In this document: positions 7,348 to 15,543 of the stretch, one piece after another
Position numbering within the stretch: position 1 is the first letter of the stretch
Layout of the letters: each line of letters begins with the position of its first letter
Source of the DNA: JBAZAX01 sp041671765
Lineage (GTDB): Bacteria > Babelota > Babeliae > Babelales > RVW-14
Direction: 5' to 3'
Assembly (NCBI GenBank): GCA_041671765.1
Contig: JBAZAX010000004.1
Span: 1-64,000, forward strand
DNA: 64,000 nucleotides
The notes under the pieces: model-generated
Told to the model about the DNA's origin: nothing
What the model saw: the letters and a program-made list of their open reading frames with translations, nothing else
Database searches by the model: none
Program-made: the position numbers and the translations under genes

Positions 7348-8655
7348 ATGTCATCAACTACTGTGACGCTTGAAAAAATAGTTTCATTGTGTAAACGCAG
7401 AGGGTTTGTTTATCCATCAGCCGAGATTTATTCAGGTCTTAACGGTGTGTATGACTTTGGTCCTTTGGGCGCATTACTTAAACAAAACATCAAAAATGCC
7501 TGGTTAGAACATATGTCCAGTTTCCCCGAAGAGGTTGTTTTTGTTGATGGGGCAATTTTGGGAGCGCCTGAGGTTTGGAAAGCTTCAGGGCACGTTGATA
7601 ATTTCAGCGATCCTTTGGTAGACTGTATGGAATGCAAAAAACGCTTTCGAGCTGATGAATTTAAGCTTGAAGATGGCTGCCCAAACTGTGGATCTAAAAA
7701 ATGGACAGAAATTAGACAATTTAAGCTTATGTTTCAGACACAGCTTGGTGCCGTTGCAGACGAGGGTAGTATTGCATATCTTCGCCCAGAAACAGCTCAA
7801 TCTATTTTTATAAATTTTAAAAATGTAATTTCAAGTTACAGAGTCAAAGTTCCGTTTGGAATTGCTCAGATTGGTAAAGCATTTCGTAATGAAATTACCC
7901 CGAAACAGTTTTTATTTAGAGTTCGTGAATTTGAGCAGATGGAGATGGAATTTTTCTGTAAAGGTCAGGATGCTGATAAATTCTTTGATTTATGGGTTGC
8001 TCGTAGACAGGAATTTTTTAAAAGTATAGGTTTGAATCCTGAAAAAATTAGAATTAGACCACATGCTAAAGAAGAACTTGCGCACTATGCAAAGGGTTGC
8101 TACGATGTTGAGTATAATTTCCCATTCGGATGGAAAGAGTTAGAAGGAATTGCGAATCGTGGTGATTTTGATTTGTCACAACATTCAAAATTTTCGGGTA
8201 AAGAGTTATCTGTTTTTGATGAGGAAGCAAAAGCGTCATTTACTCCACATGTTGTAGAGTGTTCAGTTGGTGTTGATCGTTTATTCTTAACTTTATTGTT
8301 TGATTCTTACTACGAAGATGAAGTTGAGGGAGAGTCTAGAATTGTTTTAAGGCTTCACCCAAAAGTTGCCCCAATTACTGCTGCTATTTTACCGCTTACA
8401 AATAAACTTAAAGAACAAAGCGAAAAAGTATTTTTTGATTTGAAAAAGCAGGGATTTCGTGTTCAGTATGATACTTCCGGTTCGATTGGAAAGAGATATC
8501 GTAGGCAAGATGAGGTTGGAACGCCTGTTTGTTTCACTTTTGATTTTGAAAGCCTTGAAGATGGGATGGTTACGGCGCGAAATAGAGACACACTTGTCCA
8601 AGAACGTGTTGCAATTGATAAGTTGCCTGAATATTTGAACAAATTAATTAAGTAA
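7348..8655 (+). CDS. glyQS: Glycyl-tRNA synthetase, single-chain (dimeric) type
   Basis: 435 residues, class II synthetase that charges tRNA-Gly. It is the alpha2 type found in eukaryotes, archaea and some bacteria, not the alpha2beta2 GlyQ/GlyS type. Evidence: CKRRGFVYPSAEIY at the start, GPLGALLK, a zinc-ribbon insertion with four cysteines at about 92-111 (CMEC and CPNC), motif 2 around GKAFRNEITP and FLFRVREFEQMEMEFF, and motif 3 VECSVGVDRLFL. The C-terminal anticodon-binding domain begins near LHPKVAP. The product may serve the tRNA-Gly encoded 1.8 kb downstream. Confidence 0.96.
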   Translation: MSSTTVTLEKIVSLCKRRGFVYPSAEIYSGLNGVYDFGPLGALLKQNIKNAWLEHMSSFPEEVVFVDGAILGAPEVWKASGHVDNFSDPLVDCMECKKRFRADEFKLEDGCPNCGSKKWTEIRQFKLMFQTQLGAVADEGSIAYLRPETAQSIFINFKNVISSYRVKVPFGIAQIGKAFRNEITPKQFLFRVREFEQMEMEFFCKGQDADKFFDLWVARRQEFFKSIGLNPEKIRIRPHAKEELAHYAKGCYDVEYNFPFGWKELEGIANRGDFDLSQHSKFSGKELSVFDEEAKASFTPHVVECSVGVDRLFLTLLFDSYYEDEVEGESRIVLRLHPKVAPITAAILPLTNKLKEQSEKVFFDLKKQGFRVQYDTSGSIGKRYRRQDEVGTPVCFTFDFESLEDGMVTARNRDTLVQERVAIDKLPEYLNKLIK

Positions 8656-8816
8656 TAACGCCTGGCGCGTCACCAGGTGATGGTTCGACAAGCTTGCGCT
8701 TTTGCATTCTTTGCTACGGCGCACAGGCACCATGGCCTGCCCGCCATAGCCTTTGGCGACGGCTGGGAGCGCGCTTACCTGAAGGCGCTCGTCCTGAGCC
8801 TGTCGAAGTTCAGAAA
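8656..8816. repeat. GC-rich dispersed repeat copy a
   Basis: GC-rich sequence in an AT-rich genome, occupying the whole spacer between glyQS and the next gene. It begins with CCTGGCGCGTCACCAGG (an imperfect palindrome) and is bounded by TTCGACA near 8692 and TGTCGAA near 8805. The core GCCTGCCCGCCATAGCC (8735-8751) resembles a core at 38713-38747 and related ones elsewhere in the window. Short open frames here are by-products of its GC content. Confidence 0.6.
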
Positions 8817-8845
8817 AAATTTAATAGCTGTTGCAGGAGCACGAA

Positions 8846-9433
8846 ATGTTTGTTTTTAAGTTTATTCGAAATATTTATGACTGGATGGGCGAAAAAGTGG
8901 ATTCGCCCCACGCATTATTCTGGTTGTTTTTGCTATTTTTTATTGAATCTTCAATTTTTTTTATTCCAGTAGATCCATTATTGATTCTTTACTGTGTTCA
9001 GAATAACAAACGTTCCCTTTTTTATGCTGCGTTAGCTACAATGGCTTCAGTTTTGGGTGGAATTTTTGGGTATATGATAGGTTCTTTAATGTGGCAAAGC
9101 ATTGGAGCAAAATTGGTAGGGTGGTTATTTTCGGAACAAACATTTTTAAATCTTGTTGCCAGATATAAACTTTATCAAAATTGGGCTGTTTTAATTGCAG
9201 GATTTACACCGGTTCCATATAAAGCTGTGACTGTGTCGGCCGGTTTTTGTCATCTGCCAATTATTCCATTTATTTGGTATTCATTTTTAGCTCGTGGGGC
9301 AAGATTTTTTCTTGTGGCTGGAATGATTCGTGTTTGGGGATCGCAAGTTAAAATATTTATTGATAAATACTTTAACTTGCTTGTCGTTTTGTTTACAGTG
9401 ATTGTAATTCTTAGCTGCTGTGTGTTTTTGTAA
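8846..9433 (+). CDS. YqaA/DedA-type (SNARE-associated, VTT domain) membrane protein
   Basis: 195 residues. The start at 8846 is chosen because GCAGGAG precedes it; an upstream TTG frame would remove that site. Several hydrophobic segments are present (ALFWLFLLFFIESSIFFI near 25, a Gly-rich segment near 70, FIWYSFLARGARFF, and a C-terminal anchor). The features GYMIG, FTPVPYKAVTVSAG and the Arg-rich helix ARGARFF fit the YqaA branch of the DedA/VTT superfamily. These inner-membrane proteins are linked to lipid transport or membrane-potential maintenance. The gene overlaps nothing but ends 7 bp from the convergent next gene. Confidence 0.82.
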   Translation: MFVFKFIRNIYDWMGEKVDSPHALFWLFLLFFIESSIFFIPVDPLLILYCVQNNKRSLFYAALATMASVLGGIFGYMIGSLMWQSIGAKLVGWLFSEQTFLNLVARYKLYQNWAVLIAGFTPVPYKAVTVSAGFCHLPIIPFIWYSFLARGARFFLVAGMIRVWGSQVKIFIDKYFNLLVVLFTVIVILSCCVFL

Positions 9434-9440
9434 AATCAGA

Positions 9441-10274
9441 TTAATGCTCTGTTATCTGATTATTTCTTATGATTAAGTTTAGCCACGAGAGTGTTATTGA
9501 ATCAAGTTTAAAATCAGGGTTGGTTTCTTGGGGGACATAATGGAAACAAACACAGGTAATTCCTTTTTGTTGAAGTGCTTGTTGAATTTTATCAAGATTT
9601 GCTGCTTGATCGTCAACCGCGAATGCTATTATTTCTCTCATATCTAATTTTTCAAATTTATCAAAAAATTCTAAAATAATTTTCCCTTTATTGTTGCCGC
9701 TGCAAAAGATTGTTCCGTTGGAATAAATTGCTTTCCATGCGGTTTCTTCGTTTATTACAATATCTTCACCTGTGGGATTATTAATTCTTGAAAAAACAAT
9801 TCCCAAGTCGTTAAGATATTTTTGTGTAAAATCTTTTAAAATAAACGTTCTAGCTGTTAATCCAAAAACTGGAATTCTTTCCATTTTGATTGAATTTAAT
9901 GCTTTTGGAACGATTTCCTCAGTTTTAATTATAAATTGTTCATCTGTTGCTTGATCAGCAAAAAATGCATTTACAAAAGTTACTACGCCAAAAATTATGT
10001 CTAGTGGATTTTTAATATTGTGTGCTTTTAAATGGCTGCACATGGTAGAAAACCATTTATCAGAACCCCATCCCAGTGGGTGGGTGGATTTTATTAGAGT
10101 GTCGTCTAAATCTGTGAAAAGAAAAGGCTTAAGAGTTGGATTTTTTGCGCAGTGGAGCTGCATTTTGTGGGGAATTTCTCCTATGGATTGAATTTGCTCA
10201 TGTCCAAATGCTGTCCAAATGGAAAAAATAGTAGAAAATATGAATATGGATGTTAATGGTGAATGTCTTTTCAT
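9441..10274 (-). CDS. Exported HAD-like protein, DUF2608-type
   Basis: 277 residues with a signal peptide (TSIFIFSTIFSIWTAFG). Near residue 54 it has DLDDTLI, the HAD motif I with two aspartates; a Thr in GLTAR may be motif II, and AFAVDDQAANL near the C-terminal third is motif IV-like. This combination and the export signal match DUF2608, a HAD-related family common in Legionella and other intracellular bacteria. A phosphatase acting outside the cytoplasm is likely; the substrate is unknown. An 8-bp AT-rich inverted repeat (9434-9461) spans the junction with the convergent membrane protein gene. Confidence 0.75.
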   Translation of the reverse strand: MKRHSPLTSIFIFSTIFSIWTAFGHEQIQSIGEIPHKMQLHCAKNPTLKPFLFTDLDDTLIKSTHPLGWGSDKWFSTMCSHLKAHNIKNPLDIIFGVVTFVNAFFADQATDEQFIIKTEEIVPKALNSIKMERIPVFGLTARTFILKDFTQKYLNDLGIVFSRINNPTGEDIVINEETAWKAIYSNGTIFCSGNNKGKIILEFFDKFEKLDMREIIAFAVDDQAANLDKIQQALQQKGITCVCFHYVPQETNPDFKLDSITLSWLNLIIRNNQITEH

Positions 10275-10437
10275 GTAGATCTCTTTTGTTAAAGGTTGTT
10301 AAACGTTATTTTACATGTGGAATGAATTTTATTATAAAATTAGATTTTGTAAAGATGAAAAACTTTAAAATATAAATAGTGTTAGAGGAATAAAGCAAAG
10401 TAAACTTAGAATTGTACTTGCCAGACTTGAGATATTA

Positions 10438-10513
10438 TGGAGCGGGAAACGGGACTCGAACCCGCGACCCTCGCCTTGGGAAGGCGATGCTCTACCAATT
10501 GAGCTATTCCCGC
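10438..10513 (-). tRNA. tRNA-Gly (anticodon CCC)
   Basis: A 76-nt cloverleaf on the minus strand. The acceptor GCGGGAA pairs with TTCCCGC, the TPsiC arm has GGTTCGAGTCC, and the anticodon stem TCGCC/GGCGA holds the loop TTCCCAA, giving CCC. CCA is encoded (complement of 10438-10440). It reads GGG codons. Confidence 0.97.
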
Positions 10514-10572
10514 GCGATAATTAAGACAATGAACTAGGTAGAATTTAACACAAAATGTTGCTTGTGCAAGTG

Positions 10573-11157
10573 TTATTTTATATTATTTTGAAATTTTCCG
10601 TTAAAAACAAATTCTGTAATGGGTTTTCTGTTTGAAGGCATTTCTTTTTCTTGTAAATCTGCCGGGAGATTTTCTTTTTTACCAGGTTTACCAATTGCGC
10701 ACATAGCTTCCACCGTAAAATAATCAGGAATAGCTAACTCTTTTTTTGCTCGATCATAATCAAAGCCTTCCATTCCATGTGAGACCAAATTCATGTGTGT
10801 GGCTTGTAAGGCAAGATTTTCCCAGGCAGCTCCAGCATCAAAAGAGTGCGTACGTGAATTTTTGTTGTTGTAATCAAAGTTATTTTTGGAGATGATTACA
10901 ATTAATACAGCTGCATTTTTGCACCAATTTTGATTGAATTCAACCAGCAGGTTAAAAACAGTTTTCCATTCGGGGGTATCTCTCATAGCATAAATAAATT
11001 TCCAGGGTTGGTTGTTATATGATGAGGGTGCCCAGCGTGCTGCTTCGAAAATGGCCATAAGATCGTCTTTTGTTATAGATTCTCCCGACATTGCCCTTGG
11101 CGACCACCGTTTTAGTATTAGCGAATTTATGGGGTAATCCGGTTTCTTCGTATTCAT
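10573..11157 (-). CDS. Nitroreductase family FMN oxidoreductase
   Basis: 194 residues. RWSPRAM near 17-23 and EAARWAPSSYNNQPWKFIY near 39-57 are the N-terminal FMN-binding signature of the nitroreductase fold. GAAWENLALQATHMNLVSHGMEGFD and the CAIGKPGKKENLP segment match the C-terminal half. It would be a homodimeric FMN enzyme reducing nitro or quinone-like compounds with NAD(P)H; the physiological substrate cannot be told. A good AAGGA site precedes the start. No partner gene is adjacent. Confidence 0.9.
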   Translation of the reverse strand: MNTKKPDYPINSLILKRWSPRAMSGESITKDDLMAIFEAARWAPSSYNNQPWKFIYAMRDTPEWKTVFNLLVEFNQNWCKNAAVLIVIISKNNFDYNNKNSRTHSFDAGAAWENLALQATHMNLVSHGMEGFDYDRAKKELAIPDYFTVEAMCAIGKPGKKENLPADLQEKEMPSNRKPITEFVFNGKFQNNIK

Positions 11158-11330
11158 ATCGTTCCTTATTAATAAAACAACTGGTTATTTTACATTTTAC
11201 ATAAAATTTAACTTATACAGATGTTTTAACTCTATATTTTACAGAAAAATTGAGAATTTATAGTCGTACAGATGGATTTTTGATACTTGAATGTATTTTT
11301 ACATAAATATTGCTTTTGAAATATTTATAT

Positions 11331-11339
11331 TGCTATTAT
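11331..11339 (+). promoter_or_regulatory. Possible extended -10 promoter of the 180-residue exported protein
   Basis: TGCTATTATG contains TG, one base and TATTAT (11334-11339), about 45 bp before the start codon. No -35 box lies at the right distance. The element resembles the TGCTATAAT of the RRM promoter. Confidence 0.35.
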
Positions 11340-11384
11340 GAAATTAGTTAAAGTAAGTGTTTATTGAAATAGGGGAGTTTCAAG

Positions 11385-11927
11385 ATGAATAATTATTCAA
11401 AGGTTTTGGGGGTCTTTGCTTTGGTGATGGTGCCGTTTGGCAACTTGGTGTCAATGCCCGGAATGGATGATGCAATTTCAATTGATGTTGGGGATACTAC
11501 AGTAACCACATCGTCTGATTCCCAATTAGATGTGCACGTTTCGAATGATTTGGCTAAATTGAGTGGACGGGTTGCTATCAGCTCATATCTTGTGATATTG
11601 AATAAAATTTTGAATTATGTATCAACATCAACAGATGTTGTGTCCGTTCAAACACAGCTTAATTTTTGTAATGCTGTGAAAAATTTTGATAAATATGCTC
11701 GCAGATTTGTTTCTAAAGGGAGAACTCCTAGCATAAGTAAAGCTGGGATTAAGGAGATAGATAAATTTTTGAAAAATTTACAGGATAGTCCGCTTCTTCA
11801 TTCAGGTACTGTAAGTTATATTTCTAATGCAATTGTGTTTTGGAATAATACAGCAAAAAATTATGGGCTTACACCATATCAAAAAGCTGTAAAACGTCAA
11901 AGAGATTTAAAGAGTAAACGCAAATAA
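11385..11927 (+). CDS. Exported protein of unknown family, related to the next gene
   Basis: 180 residues with a likely signal sequence (VLGVFALVMVPFGNLV). GGGGAG lies just before the start. The mature part is helical with a basic C-terminus (KRQRDLKSKRK). A short motif, DSPLLHSGTVSYISNAI, resembles the RSPLLSKNQQEYVKNTM motif in the 276-residue protein encoded downstream, suggesting one small family. No known domain is recognised. Confidence 0.6.
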   Translation: MNNYSKVLGVFALVMVPFGNLVSMPGMDDAISIDVGDTTVTTSSDSQLDVHVSNDLAKLSGRVAISSYLVILNKILNYVSTSTDVVSVQTQLNFCNAVKNFDKYARRFVSKGRTPSISKAGIKEIDKFLKNLQDSPLLHSGTVSYISNAIVFWNNTAKNYGLTPYQKAVKRQRDLKSKRK

Positions 11928-12264
11928 AAAATAAGCAGCGATAATTTTTAGAGATAAAGGTTAGGGATGGTGTGGTATGGGGGATATATGAGGCTGATAC
12001 GTAAGTTAAAACGGTCGTTATTTGGAATTAATGTAAGATTAAGGGTTGTGAATTGTTTTTCCAAGTGTCTTGTATTTTTCAAAATGTTTTTGGGGGCTCC
12101 ATAGTATGGGGCCCTTCGGTCATTTTCAATTATTGATTTACCAAATTAGTCATCAGTAGAAAGCTCTTATTGTTAAAAATTAAGGGTTGTTTTTTGCTCC
12201 AGAAATTGTAGAATTTGATTACGAAAGTTTGTTTCAGGTTTAATATTAAAAGGGAGATTTTGAT
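11928..12264. other. Intergenic spacer with an unexplained hairpin
   Basis: No gene seen. GGGCTCCAT (12094-12102) and ATGGGGCCC (12106-12114) form a 9-bp stem with a 3-nt loop, but no T-tract follows, so it is not an obvious terminator. The 12-mer ATTAAGGGTTGT occurs twice, at 12038-12049 and 12179-12190. Confidence 0.5.
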
Positions 12265-13095
12265 ATGAAAATTCTACAGGTTTCTTCTGTGTGTGCATTT
12301 TTTTTCTTTAGTGGAATTAGCGCCGGTTTTTTTAGTTCCGAGAAGGACGTAAATTTGGAAGTTCAGCAGGAACTTGAAAAAAATAGTAAAGAAAGTGATT
12401 TGCTAACGCAAATTACCAAATTACGTGTTTTGGTAGCAAAAAATCGTAAAAATGTTTTTAACTCAACGACCCAAAATATTTTTGGAAATAAGCTTCAAGA
12501 GCTTTACAGTAAGCGTGATAAGGACGATTATCACCAGGGTAGAGTTTTGAGTTCAATATTGTCTGGGGCTGTCAGATCACCGCTTTTGAGCAAAAATCAG
12601 CAAGAGTATGTTAAAAATACCATGATTCCTGAATTGAAAAAGTCCGGATGTTTTTCTAGCAAGGCCAAAATATTTGGAGCGCTCAAGAGTCTTGAAAAAT
12701 CCAACAATTTTTACATTAGAAACAGAATGCTTATGAATTTGTCCAGACACCATGGTGTTAAGGCAGTTGAGAATGAAGTTCAGACTTTATTTGCCAAGAT
12801 TCTAAAAGATACATATGCGATGCGTCCTTTAAATGACGAAAATAAACTTAATTATTTTAAACAACTGCTAGATGATGTTGTAGATTCAACATTATTAAAT
12901 GATTCGGATAAAAAATATGTTAAGACTGTTATGTTGTCAGATGTCAAAAAAAATATAGAGACTGTAAAATTGGCGCCAGCAAGCAAAGTGTTCGGGCAAA
13001 TGAAAGATATTTCAGCGGCATATTTCAAGAATCCAAAAAAGGATTTCAACATAACTAAAAACAAATCAGTGCCTGGTCCAGTTTTGGTAGCATAA
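12265..13095 (+). CDS. Exported helical protein with internal duplication
   Basis: 276 residues. The signal peptide is short and Phe-rich (AFFFFSGISAGFF). The mature chain seems to contain two copies of one unit: SGAVRSPLLSKNQQEYVKNT followed by KIFGALKSL in the first half, and DDVVDSTLLNDSDKKYVKTV followed by KVFGQMKDI in the second. The same SPLL...YV motif occurs in the 180-residue protein upstream. The family is not recognised. A good ribosome site (GGGAG) precedes the ATG, and a strong palindromic terminator follows. Confidence 0.62.
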   Translation: MKILQVSSVCAFFFFSGISAGFFSSEKDVNLEVQQELEKNSKESDLLTQITKLRVLVAKNRKNVFNSTTQNIFGNKLQELYSKRDKDDYHQGRVLSSILSGAVRSPLLSKNQQEYVKNTMIPELKKSGCFSSKAKIFGALKSLEKSNNFYIRNRMLMNLSRHHGVKAVENEVQTLFAKILKDTYAMRPLNDENKLNYFKQLLDDVVDSTLLNDSDKKYVKTVMLSDVKKNIETVKLAPASKVFGQMKDISAAYFKNPKKDFNITKNKSVPGPVLVA

Positions 13096-13156
13096 AAATT
13101 AACAAAAATGATTATGATTTGTAAAAAGAATAGCAACATTAAGATTTGAATAAGAC

Positions 13157-13206
13157 AAAGCATAAAAAAAGAGACCGGTTTAAACCGGTCTCTTTTTTTA
13201 TGCTTT
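13157..13206. terminator. Bidirectional terminator, perfect 50-bp palindrome
   Basis: Arms 13157-13181 and 13182-13206 are perfectly complementary around ACCGGTTTAAACCGGT, flanked by GAGA/TCTC and A7/T7 tracts. It separates the convergent exported-protein gene and rplU and serves both. Confidence 0.94.
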
Positions 13207-13216
13207 TGAAAGCTTT

Positions 13217-13558
13217 TTAAATACTTTCAATTCTGATAATTGTTTGAGGCTGACGATGGCCTTTTTTTGTTCTGACTTTATGACGTCTTTGGAATTTGAA
13301 AATGACAAGTTTTGGAGCCTTATCTTGTTTAATTATGCTTGCTTTTACAGAAGCATTTTTGATGAAAGGTGTACCAAATTCAAATTTTGTATCGTCAGTT
13401 TTTCTAAACAGTACGTTGTCGAATTGAATTTTGTCTCCAGCATTTCCCTCAATCTTTTCTATGCAGATAGTTTTGCCAGGTAATGCTTGATACTGTTTTC
13501 CGCCAGTCTCAATGATGGCGTACTTCTCAAATTCTGAAATTTTTTGTGCGTTATTCAT
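13217..13558 (-). CDS. rplU: 50S ribosomal protein L21
   Basis: 113 residues from the internal ATG at 13558, which has AAGAAGG upstream; the longer frame to 13591 has no ribosome site. L21 binds 23S rRNA in the large subunit. Evidence: YAIIETGGKQY near the N-terminus, FDNVLF in the middle, and KFQRRHKVRTKKGHRQ near the C-terminus, the L21 signature. About ten residues longer at the N-terminus than the usual 103. In many bacteria rpmA follows rplU; here it does not, since a terminator follows directly. Confidence 0.96.
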   Translation of the reverse strand: MNNAQKISEFEKYAIIETGGKQYQALPGKTICIEKIEGNAGDKIQFDNVLFRKTDDTKFEFGTPFIKNASVKASIIKQDKAPKLVIFKFQRRHKVRTKKGHRQPQTIIRIESI

Positions 13559-13722
13559 GATCGAATAGCCCTTCTTCCACATTGGAATCATAACTTATTT
13601 GGGTAATACAAGTAATAAAGAATATTTAATTTAAAACACATTTTATTTTAGCATATTCTTGATATCTGTCTAGTTTACCCTGAGAATCTTGTCAAAATTA
13701 GGCTAAATATAAAAAAATTGGC

Positions 13723-14442
13723 TTATTTCACCGTGGCGTTGACGTCTTCTTCCTTAATTATTGATAAGACTATGTCGGTTAGTTCATCAAGTTTGGCTGC
13801 TATTTTTGCAAAAGCGTTTGAGCGAATCACCTTTGTAAGAGCATCAAGTTCTTCAGGCGTGAAAGTGCTTAATGTTTGCGTTAATATGCGTTTGATTTCC
13901 TTGTGCTCAACCTTTTCGTTAGAGGATGGATTCAAAAACTGCATTATTAAAGATATAGAAATATCCAATTTGTCATCGGAAATCTTCAACATTTCGTCTA
14001 CTAGATTTTCAACAGGTGTTTTATCAGCGCATTGTGAAGTAGCGGGATTGTTTTTTTCTGCAGATTTTTCATTATGTAACTGAATATTTCTTGTAAAACT
14101 TTGTATTTTTTCATATTCGATATTTAGTAAACCTGCTACGTTTCGAATGAATTCGGAAAATAACTTTTCAAATAAAGTAGGGGTTTTGGTGAATCCCCTT
14201 AGCTCTAGCTTTTCTGTTAAAGTGCACATGCGCATGAGTGCGTCTTTGATTTTTTTCCCAACTTTTGTCATCTTTTCTTGGGCAAATTTAGAGTTGTTTT
14301 GGCAAGCATCAAGAATCTTTGCAACGTGTGGATTGTTTTCTATGCAGCTTACAGGTTCTGCCTTTAAAGAATTTAAATTTAAATTCTGAGAATGCGAAAA
14401 CACTAAAAATAGACTTAAACTGACAAATATTAACTTTTTCAT
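13723..14442 (-). CDS. Exported helical protein of unknown family
   Basis: 239 residues from the ATG at 14442, which is preceded by CGGAGG; the longer frame upstream to 14526 has no such site and would hide the signal peptide. The N-terminus KKLIFVSLSLFLVFSHS is a clear signal sequence. The rest is mainly helical and charged, with a few Cys (SCIENN, DACQ, MCTL, SQCAD) that could form disulphides outside the cytoplasm. No domain recognised. It lies about 165 bp upstream of rplU on the same strand. Confidence 0.62.
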   Translation of the reverse strand: MKKLIFVSLSLFLVFSHSQNLNLNSLKAEPVSCIENNPHVAKILDACQNNSKFAQEKMTKVGKKIKDALMRMCTLTEKLELRGFTKTPTLFEKLFSEFIRNVAGLLNIEYEKIQSFTRNIQLHNEKSAEKNNPATSQCADKTPVENLVDEMLKISDDKLDISISLIMQFLNPSSNEKVEHKEIKRILTQTLSTFTPEELDALTKVIRSNAFAKIAAKLDELTDIVLSIIKEEDVNATVK

Positions 14443-14703
14443 TTGAAACCTCCGTAATTTATAACTACTAACTTTAGTAGCCATTCTATTATATTTTGCA
14501 TACATCCAGTCTCCTAAAATTTGCAATAAACGTCAAACGCCCCACCTCCAAATTCATTTAGAAAATCGAGAAATGCGGCGTTTTTTGATGTTGCAAGGTG
14601 CTTTTTAGTCGTTAAACGCGAAATTTTGAAGCATCTGAGTTTCTACCATTAATTACAAATTAATTACATTATGCATTCAAAAACAATAATTATTGATAAA
14701 TGA
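14443..14703. other. Intergenic spacer with a long imperfect hairpin
   Basis: No gene seen. TTGCAA (14521-14526), TCAAACGCC (14533-14541) and GGCGTTTTTTGATGTTGCAA (14577-14596) form an imperfect inverted repeat with a loop of about 35 nt. On the plus strand the right arm contains six T after GGCG, so this may be the decayed terminator of a lost plus-strand gene. Confidence 0.4.
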
Positions 14704-14930
14704 CTATTTAATTTGTTTGCCGATGTCAGAAGATTCAATAAAGACTGGGATGAGTTTGTGGAGTTTTATAATGACAAGTTGGCGAGACTTGCTTGTAAAA
14801 AGCTTGAAGTAAAAGGGTGAATCTGACGAAAATATGCCATCTGTAGTAGATTTGGCGAAAGTGGGGTGATGATGGGTTTTGCTACGACGAATTTAAGTCT
14901 GACGTAAGAAGCATTTCAAAAGCGAAATAA
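14704..14930 (+). pseudogene. Decayed coding remnant with two frameshifts
   Basis: Three consecutive plus-strand frames join into one plausible protein tail. The first (14704-14820) reads FNKDWDEFVEFYNDKLARL and stops after EVKG. The second (from about 14819) reads ENMPSVVDLAKVG and stops at 14867. The third (from 14868) reads DDGFCYDEFKSDV and ends at 14930. Both shifts fall at the same local sequence GGGTGA, where one extra G would create the stop. No start codon or ribosome site remains. The family is not recognised. Confidence 0.55.
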
Positions 14931-14970
14931 AAGCGCCCAATAGCATTAAAACCGTTGAGCGCTTTATTTC
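14924..14970 (-). terminator. Terminator of the thyX-dcd pair
   Basis: On the minus strand GAAATAAAGCGCTCAA pairs with TTGGGCGCTTTTATTTC (one bulged base), loop about 14 nt, followed by a T-rich stretch. It begins 4 bp after the dcd stop. Confidence 0.8.
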
Positions 14971-14973
14971 TAA

Positions 14974-15543
14974 TTAAATTCTGGGAAGTGTTATTCCAGT
15001 TTGTTTCATATACTTACCATTGCGGTCAGCATAAGAAGTTTCACATATTTGATCAGCCTGAAAGAAAATAACTTGTGCAATGCCTTCGTTAGAATAAATC
15101 TTTGCAGGAAGAGGTGTTGTGTTTGAAATTTCTATGGTAACATGTCCTTCCCACTCCGGTTCAAAAGGTGTCACATTAACAATTATACCGCATCGAGCGT
15201 ACGTTGATTTACCCAAACAGATTGTCAAAATGTCGCGTGGAATTCTAAAATATTCGACACTGCGTGCGAGGGCGAAAGAGTTTGGTGGAATTACGCACAT
15301 ATCTGTTTTTAGCGCTACAAATGAATTATCAGTAAAATTTTTGGGGTCAATAATTGAATTGTATACATTAGTGAATACTTTAAATTCGTCCGCTACTCTT
15401 ATATCGTATCCATAACTTGAAAGTCCGTAACTAACTAATTTTTGAGTTCCTTCGGTTTGTCGAACTTGTTTTTCAACAAATGGCTCAATCATTCCGTTGG
15501 TTTGGGACATCAATCTTATCCAACTATCTGCTTTGATACTCAT
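14974..15543 (-). CDS. dcd: dCTP deaminase
   Basis: 189 residues, the usual Dcd length. It deaminates dCTP to dUTP, feeding dUMP to thymidylate synthesis. Evidence: SSYGYDIRVADEF, FALARSVEYFRIPRDI, the active-site region CLGKSTYARCGI followed by VTPFEPEWEGHVTIEISN with the catalytic Glu, and GIAQVIFF near the C-terminus. The start overlaps the thyX stop by four bases (ATGA), so the two are co-transcribed and probably translationally coupled. Together they give a route from dCTP towards dTMP. Confidence 0.96.
   Translation of the reverse strand: MSIKADSWIRLMSQTNGMIEPFVEKQVRQTEGTQKLVSYGLSSYGYDIRVADEFKVFTNVYNSIIDPKNFTDNSFVALKTDMCVIPPNSFALARSVEYFRIPRDILTICLGKSTYARCGIIVNVTPFEPEWEGHVTIEISNTTPLPAKIYSNEGIAQVIFFQADQICETSYADRNGKYMKQTGITLPRI

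Noticed and set aside
8677..8972. Two short open frames downstream of glyQS
   Set aside because: They cover a GC-rich repeat and overlap the membrane protein gene in another frame, with no ribosome site or family similarity.
12094..12114. A terminator after the 180-residue exported protein gene
   Set aside because: The stem is good but no T-tract follows in either direction, and it lies about 170 bp beyond the stop codon.
13559..13591. A longer L21 start at 13591
   Set aside because: No ribosome site there; AAGAAGG precedes the internal ATG at 13558.
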